Origin: Porphyra umbilicalis
Taxonomy: Eukaryota; Rhodophyta; Bangiophyceae; Bangiales; Bangiaceae
Length of the DNA stretch: 31,997 bases
Direction of reading: 5' to 3'
Assembly: GCA_002049455.2 (NCBI GenBank)
Contig: KV919282.1
Span: 1 to 31,997, forward strand
Positions 29,283 through 31,997 of this stretch are shown here, one piece after another. The number at the start of each line of letters is the position of its first letter. Positions within the stretch are counted from its first letter, which is position 1. The notes under the pieces were generated by a model that did not search any database, was not told the DNA's origin, and saw nothing but the letters and a program-made list of their open reading frames with translations. Position numbers and translations under genes: made by a program.

Positions 29283-30403
29283 CCCTACAAGGAAAAAACC
29301 CGCGATATCGCGGGTTGTTTGTGGGTGGAAAATCGCGGGTAAGCATCGCGGGTTTTCCCGCGATCCCAACCCGCGATCGGCCGGACTTTGATTCGCTCAC
29401 AAGCCACCACGTTTGTGGATGCCGGCCAATAGATCGACAGGAGTTGAATATACACTTACTTATTGGGTAAAAAAGTAAAATATGAATTCGAACGAAGATC
29501 GAACTCATACTCGCAGAGTATTTTCACCGACTGCTCGGCCAAGCGCCTTCGCACTCGTCTATCGCTACCGTGCTTGGCGACCGTCACGAAAGAGAGACTA
29601 CTTATTTACACAATAGCCATGTACGCCTTGTATTTTCTGAGCAAACCTAAATACAATCTTACTCCGTGTTGCCAGAGCCCCTGGGTCCCGCAACCCTTTT
29701 CAGCGCGTGTCCTAACATGGGCGTCCCCCCTCCCCGCTACCAGCAGCACTTTCCCCAAGTCTGTCAGCTCCCACTGCCCCCCCCAGCCACGGCCGCAACG
29801 CGACGGGCACGTCCACCACTGCCAGCTATGTGGCGATCAACGTGTCGGCCCTCGCGGGCTCTCCTGCCGCCCGCTGGTCGGCGGCGTACGGCAAAATCGC
29901 CCGCCCGCTGTCATTGGCGGACATCCCGGCCGCGTCGGGGCCGACCGCCAGGAGATGACATTGTCGGCCGCGCCCACAGAGGTGGCGATAGTGAGAGGAG
30001 TTCACCCCCAGCCCGATAGCGGTGCGTTGACAGCATCCCCCCCCATCGAGCAGCTCTGGATGTGCTCTTCTTGTCCCCGTCCAACAGGGAGGCGGGTTCT
30101 TTCGAGCCTGCATAACACAGCTCCGGATGATTTTTGGAGGGAGCCAAAGAGCCCAGACAGCTGATGGCCATGGTGTACGCATTGAGAGGCAGACCCCATG
30201 GAAAGGAGTATGTATCAGTTCCGTGCAACCTGATGTAGTCAGCGGCCCGTGCTCAGGGAGTATAAACACTTCCGCTGGGCACACTCAGATGACCTGCAGT
30301 CAAGGGATCGGGACGCTCTGCAGTACGGGTGCCTACGGGGGATCGGAAATCCCGCGATTTTCGTGCCATTTTCCGCGATATCGCGGGTATATTTCTTGTA
30401 GGG
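29283..30403. mobile_element. CACTA-like (EnSpm/CMC) non-autonomous element, 1,121 bp, CGT target duplication
   Basis: The left tip CCCTACAAGGAAAAAACCCG and the right tip, reverse-complemented, CCCTACAAGAAATATACCCG are inverted repeats, both running on into CGATATCGCGG. CACTACAAGAAA is the classical CACTA terminus, and CCCTACAAG differs at one base. CGT flanks both sides (29280-29282, 30404-30406), the 3-bp duplication typical of CACTA. ATCGCGGGTT motifs repeat several times in both orientations at each end, like the subterminal sites bound by the CACTA TnpA-type protein. The interior has no transposase, so it would need one in trans. Confidence 0.8.
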
Positions 30404-30422
30404 CGTCACCCCTCTCGACTTC

Positions 30423-31226
30423 TTGGGCGCAGCCACCCGCGCCCCCCCCCCCCCCCCCCGTGGCGCCCTCCGCGTCATCAACGCGAGCCTCCCCTGCACG
30501 GGCACGGCGAGTATGGCGACGGCGTTGGCTATCCTCCTCGACGCCCCCGCCTACCACTCGGGAACCGCCGCATCGGGCGGTCCCGACACGCCCGTGTGGG
30601 CGGCGGCCGGCCGGTCGGCGGCCCTCCCCGACTGGCACGCGCTTTTCGACAGCGGCGGCTACGGGTCGATTGGCGACGCGCCCGCCTGCTTTGCGTGGGC
30701 GGAGCTCGCGTCCGCCTACCCGCACGCCAAGGTGCTCCTCGTCGAGCGGCAGCCCGACCAGTGGGCGTCGAGCTTTGCGGGCGCCCTCGCGTCGGTGGCG
30801 CCCTACCTCGCGCAGCGCTGGTGGTCGCGTGCCGTGCGCGACGCGCACGCGGTCGTCACGCAGCTCGTGTCGCCGCACGTGCCGGGCTTGGGGCGGGGCG
30901 TCGCGCCCGGCCGCCGGCCCGTCCCGCACGACGGCCTGGTCGCCCTGTACGGTGAGCACTATGCACGCGTCAAGGCGGGGGTGCCGCCGCACCGGCTGGC
31001 CGTGTACCGGCTCGGCGACGGGTGGAGCCCCCTGTGCGACGCACTGGGCGGTCCCGTCCCGGAGGGCGTGCCCTTTCCACACTCCCACAAGGGGCAGGGG
31101 GACTTGCAGGTGCTCGCCGTCGACAACCGGGCGGTGCAGCGGCAGCGGCTGGGGCAGGTCGTTGCGACAGCGGCGGCGATGCTAGCCGTGGGCGTCGGCG
31201 TGTGGCTCGTGTGGCGCCGTGAATAG
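30423..31226 (+). CDS. P-loop sulfotransferase-like protein with C-terminal membrane anchor, 5' end disrupted
   Basis: The open frame has no ATG near its start (30423 is TTG; first ATG is within the cofactor loop), in keeping with loss of the start by the upstream insertion. Counting from 30423, residues 18-31 VINASLPCTGTASM match the 5'-phosphosulfate-binding loop (family pattern LPRTGT-x-S; here Cys replaces Arg). 100-118 PHAKVLLVERQPDQWASSF matches the strand and 3'-phosphate-binding block (usually RDPxxW). 184-207 ends in YRLGDGWSPLCDAL and then PVPEGVPFPH, the W-x-P-L-C..LG-x-P-VP-x-x-PFP segment of the Sulfotransfer_4-type family. Residues about 244-264 (VVATAAAMLAVGVGVWLVW) form one membrane helix followed by RRE. 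Such enzymes move sulfate from PAPS to a hydroxyl; the substrate is unknown. C18 at 30442-30459 makes the N-terminal phase uncertain. Confidence 0.7.
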   Translation: MGAATRAPPPPPRGALRVINASLPCTGTASMATALAILLDAPAYHSGTAASGGPDTPVWAAAGRSAALPDWHALFDSGGYGSIGDAPACFAWAELASAYPHAKVLLVERQPDQWASSFAGALASVAPYLAQRWWSRAVRDAHAVVTQLVSPHVPGLGRGVAPGRRPVPHDGLVALYGEHYARVKAGVPPHRLAVYRLGDGWSPLCDALGGPVPEGVPFPHSHKGQGDLQVLAVDNRAVQRQRLGQVVATAAAMLAVGVGVWLVWRRE

Positions 31227-31365
31227 AGAGGAGATGGCTGGGAGGCGCGGGATGCTCCAAAGGCAAACAGTGTCATGAGCGACAGCTGTTTCTGCGGCTG
31301 CGTGAAGCTATGAATATCAATGCTTGCATCTTTCCTGGTCGAGCTGCTCGGAGCGGGCGCCTCGC

Positions 31366-31423
31366 GGCGTCACTGGCAGCCGCTTGGGGGGAGGCCTCAC
31401 CCCAAGCGGCTGCCAGTGACGCC
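31366..31423. repeat. Perfect 24-bp inverted repeat (hairpin) followed by TTTT
   Basis: Arms 31366-31389 (GGCGTCACTGGCAGCCGCTT + GGGG) and 31400-31423 are exact reverse complements around a 10-nt loop (GGAGGCCTCA), followed by TTTT. It lies 140 bp after the sulfotransferase stop. It could form a very stable RNA hairpin (small-RNA precursor or 3' end structure) or be a foldback remnant. Confidence 0.8.
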
Positions 31424-31426
31424 TTT

Positions 31427-31997
31427 TGGTTGGCTGGTCGTGGTCCGTTAAGTTGCGCCACGCCTCGTCATCGCGCACGTAGCCCGACCGGCGCACTGGC
31501 CGCCACGTCGGGGGTCGCCGCCCGGTGGGCCGCCAAGCTGGATCCAGCGCAGTGGTGACTAAGAGCAAACCCTGCAACGTCGGCCCCAAGTCATATTTGC
31601 GAAACGTGGCGCAACGTGGCGCAAACGTGTCTCAATATTAAGGATATGGGGCCGGAACGCTCCCGCATCAACGTCTGCGACCCCATTGTGGCTTCGTTTT
31701 AACCGAATCAAATGACGTAAGTACAACGCATATGTTGGTTTCAGAAATGGGGCCTGTGCCGGACCGACCCCATTCCCGACCGGAAATGGGGTCGGTCCCA
31801 AGCCGACCCCATTCTTCTATGCTTTCTCATTGGTCGAACGATTCAAAACAGTACAGAAGATAGCTCGCTTAAGCGAGCAACGTGTGGGCCCACGATCAGC
31901 CTTGGTTTTTCAATATCTTTCAGAAACGAGAAATTATCGATGTGGACCACTCCTCTCCACAGCGGACCGACAGCTCTCGCGAGATTTTTCGGTTACG
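31427..31997. other. Window end: palindromes, no supported gene
   Basis: 31604-31628 repeats CGTGGCGCAA in tandem. 31761-31774 and 31785-31798 form a 14-bp stem (GGACCGACCCCATT) with a 10-nt loop; CGACCCCATT occurs again near 31678 and CCGACCCCATT near 31804. 31863-31878 is the 16-bp palindrome GCTCGCTTAAGCGAGC, and TCTCGCGAGA lies near 31975. No coding frame is convincing. Confidence 0.5.

Noticed and set aside
1..31997. tRNA, rRNA and CRISPR arrays
   Set aside because: No T-loop or anticodon-arm pattern, no conserved rRNA strings and no regularly spaced identical repeats were found by eye.

Overview
This window reads as eukaryotic nuclear DNA. Coding stretches are separated by long non-coding DNA, start codons sit in Kozak-like contexts, there is no operon spacing, and transposons of cut-and-paste type are abundant. 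It is GC-rich, with long C and G homopolymers and Ala/Pro/Gly-rich proteins. An intron-poor, GC-rich alga such as a bangiophyte red alga (Porphyra/Pyropia type) would fit, but that is inference from composition only.

Layout. 1-305: start of a secreted calcineurin-like phosphoesterase gene running off the left edge. 1.3-5.5 kb: a 26-bp tandem repeat, an inverted-repeat-bounded element, a hedgehog/intein (Hint) domain remnant, a 201-bp pogo-type MITE, a hAT-like end and a C-rich tract. 5.8-7.8 kb: a pogo-superfamily transposon whose transposase is broken by one in-frame TGA. 9-12.3 kb: a 28-bp inverted-repeat pair and two hAT-like non-autonomous elements with near-8-bp target duplications. 16.26-22.44 kb: the most striking object, a 6,175-bp TA-flanked element made of two 2,629-bp inverted arms, each with a nearly complete Tigger/pogo transposase, around a 917-bp core. 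23.2-23.9 kb: an element with 28-bp terminal inverted repeats. 24.5-27.1 kb: palindromes and then a gene for an RBR (RING-IBR-RING) ubiquitin ligase-like protein, frame-broken at homopolymers. 29.28-30.40 kb: a CACTA-like element with a CGT target duplication, inserted just after an ATG that appears to be the original start of a membrane-anchored sulfotransferase gene (30.4-31.2 kb). The right end carries a perfect 24-bp hairpin and smaller palindromes.

How parts relate. The host genes (phosphoesterase, Hint fragment, RBR protein, sulfotransferase) show no common pathway. The transposable elements do form relationships: the MITE at 4.1 kb shares its termini with the twin-transposase element and could be moved by it, and the hAT-like copies share a TAGGGTTG-type terminus but carry different subterminal repeats. 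Host gene calls are limited because introns, indels and missing start codons cannot be resolved from this sequence alone.
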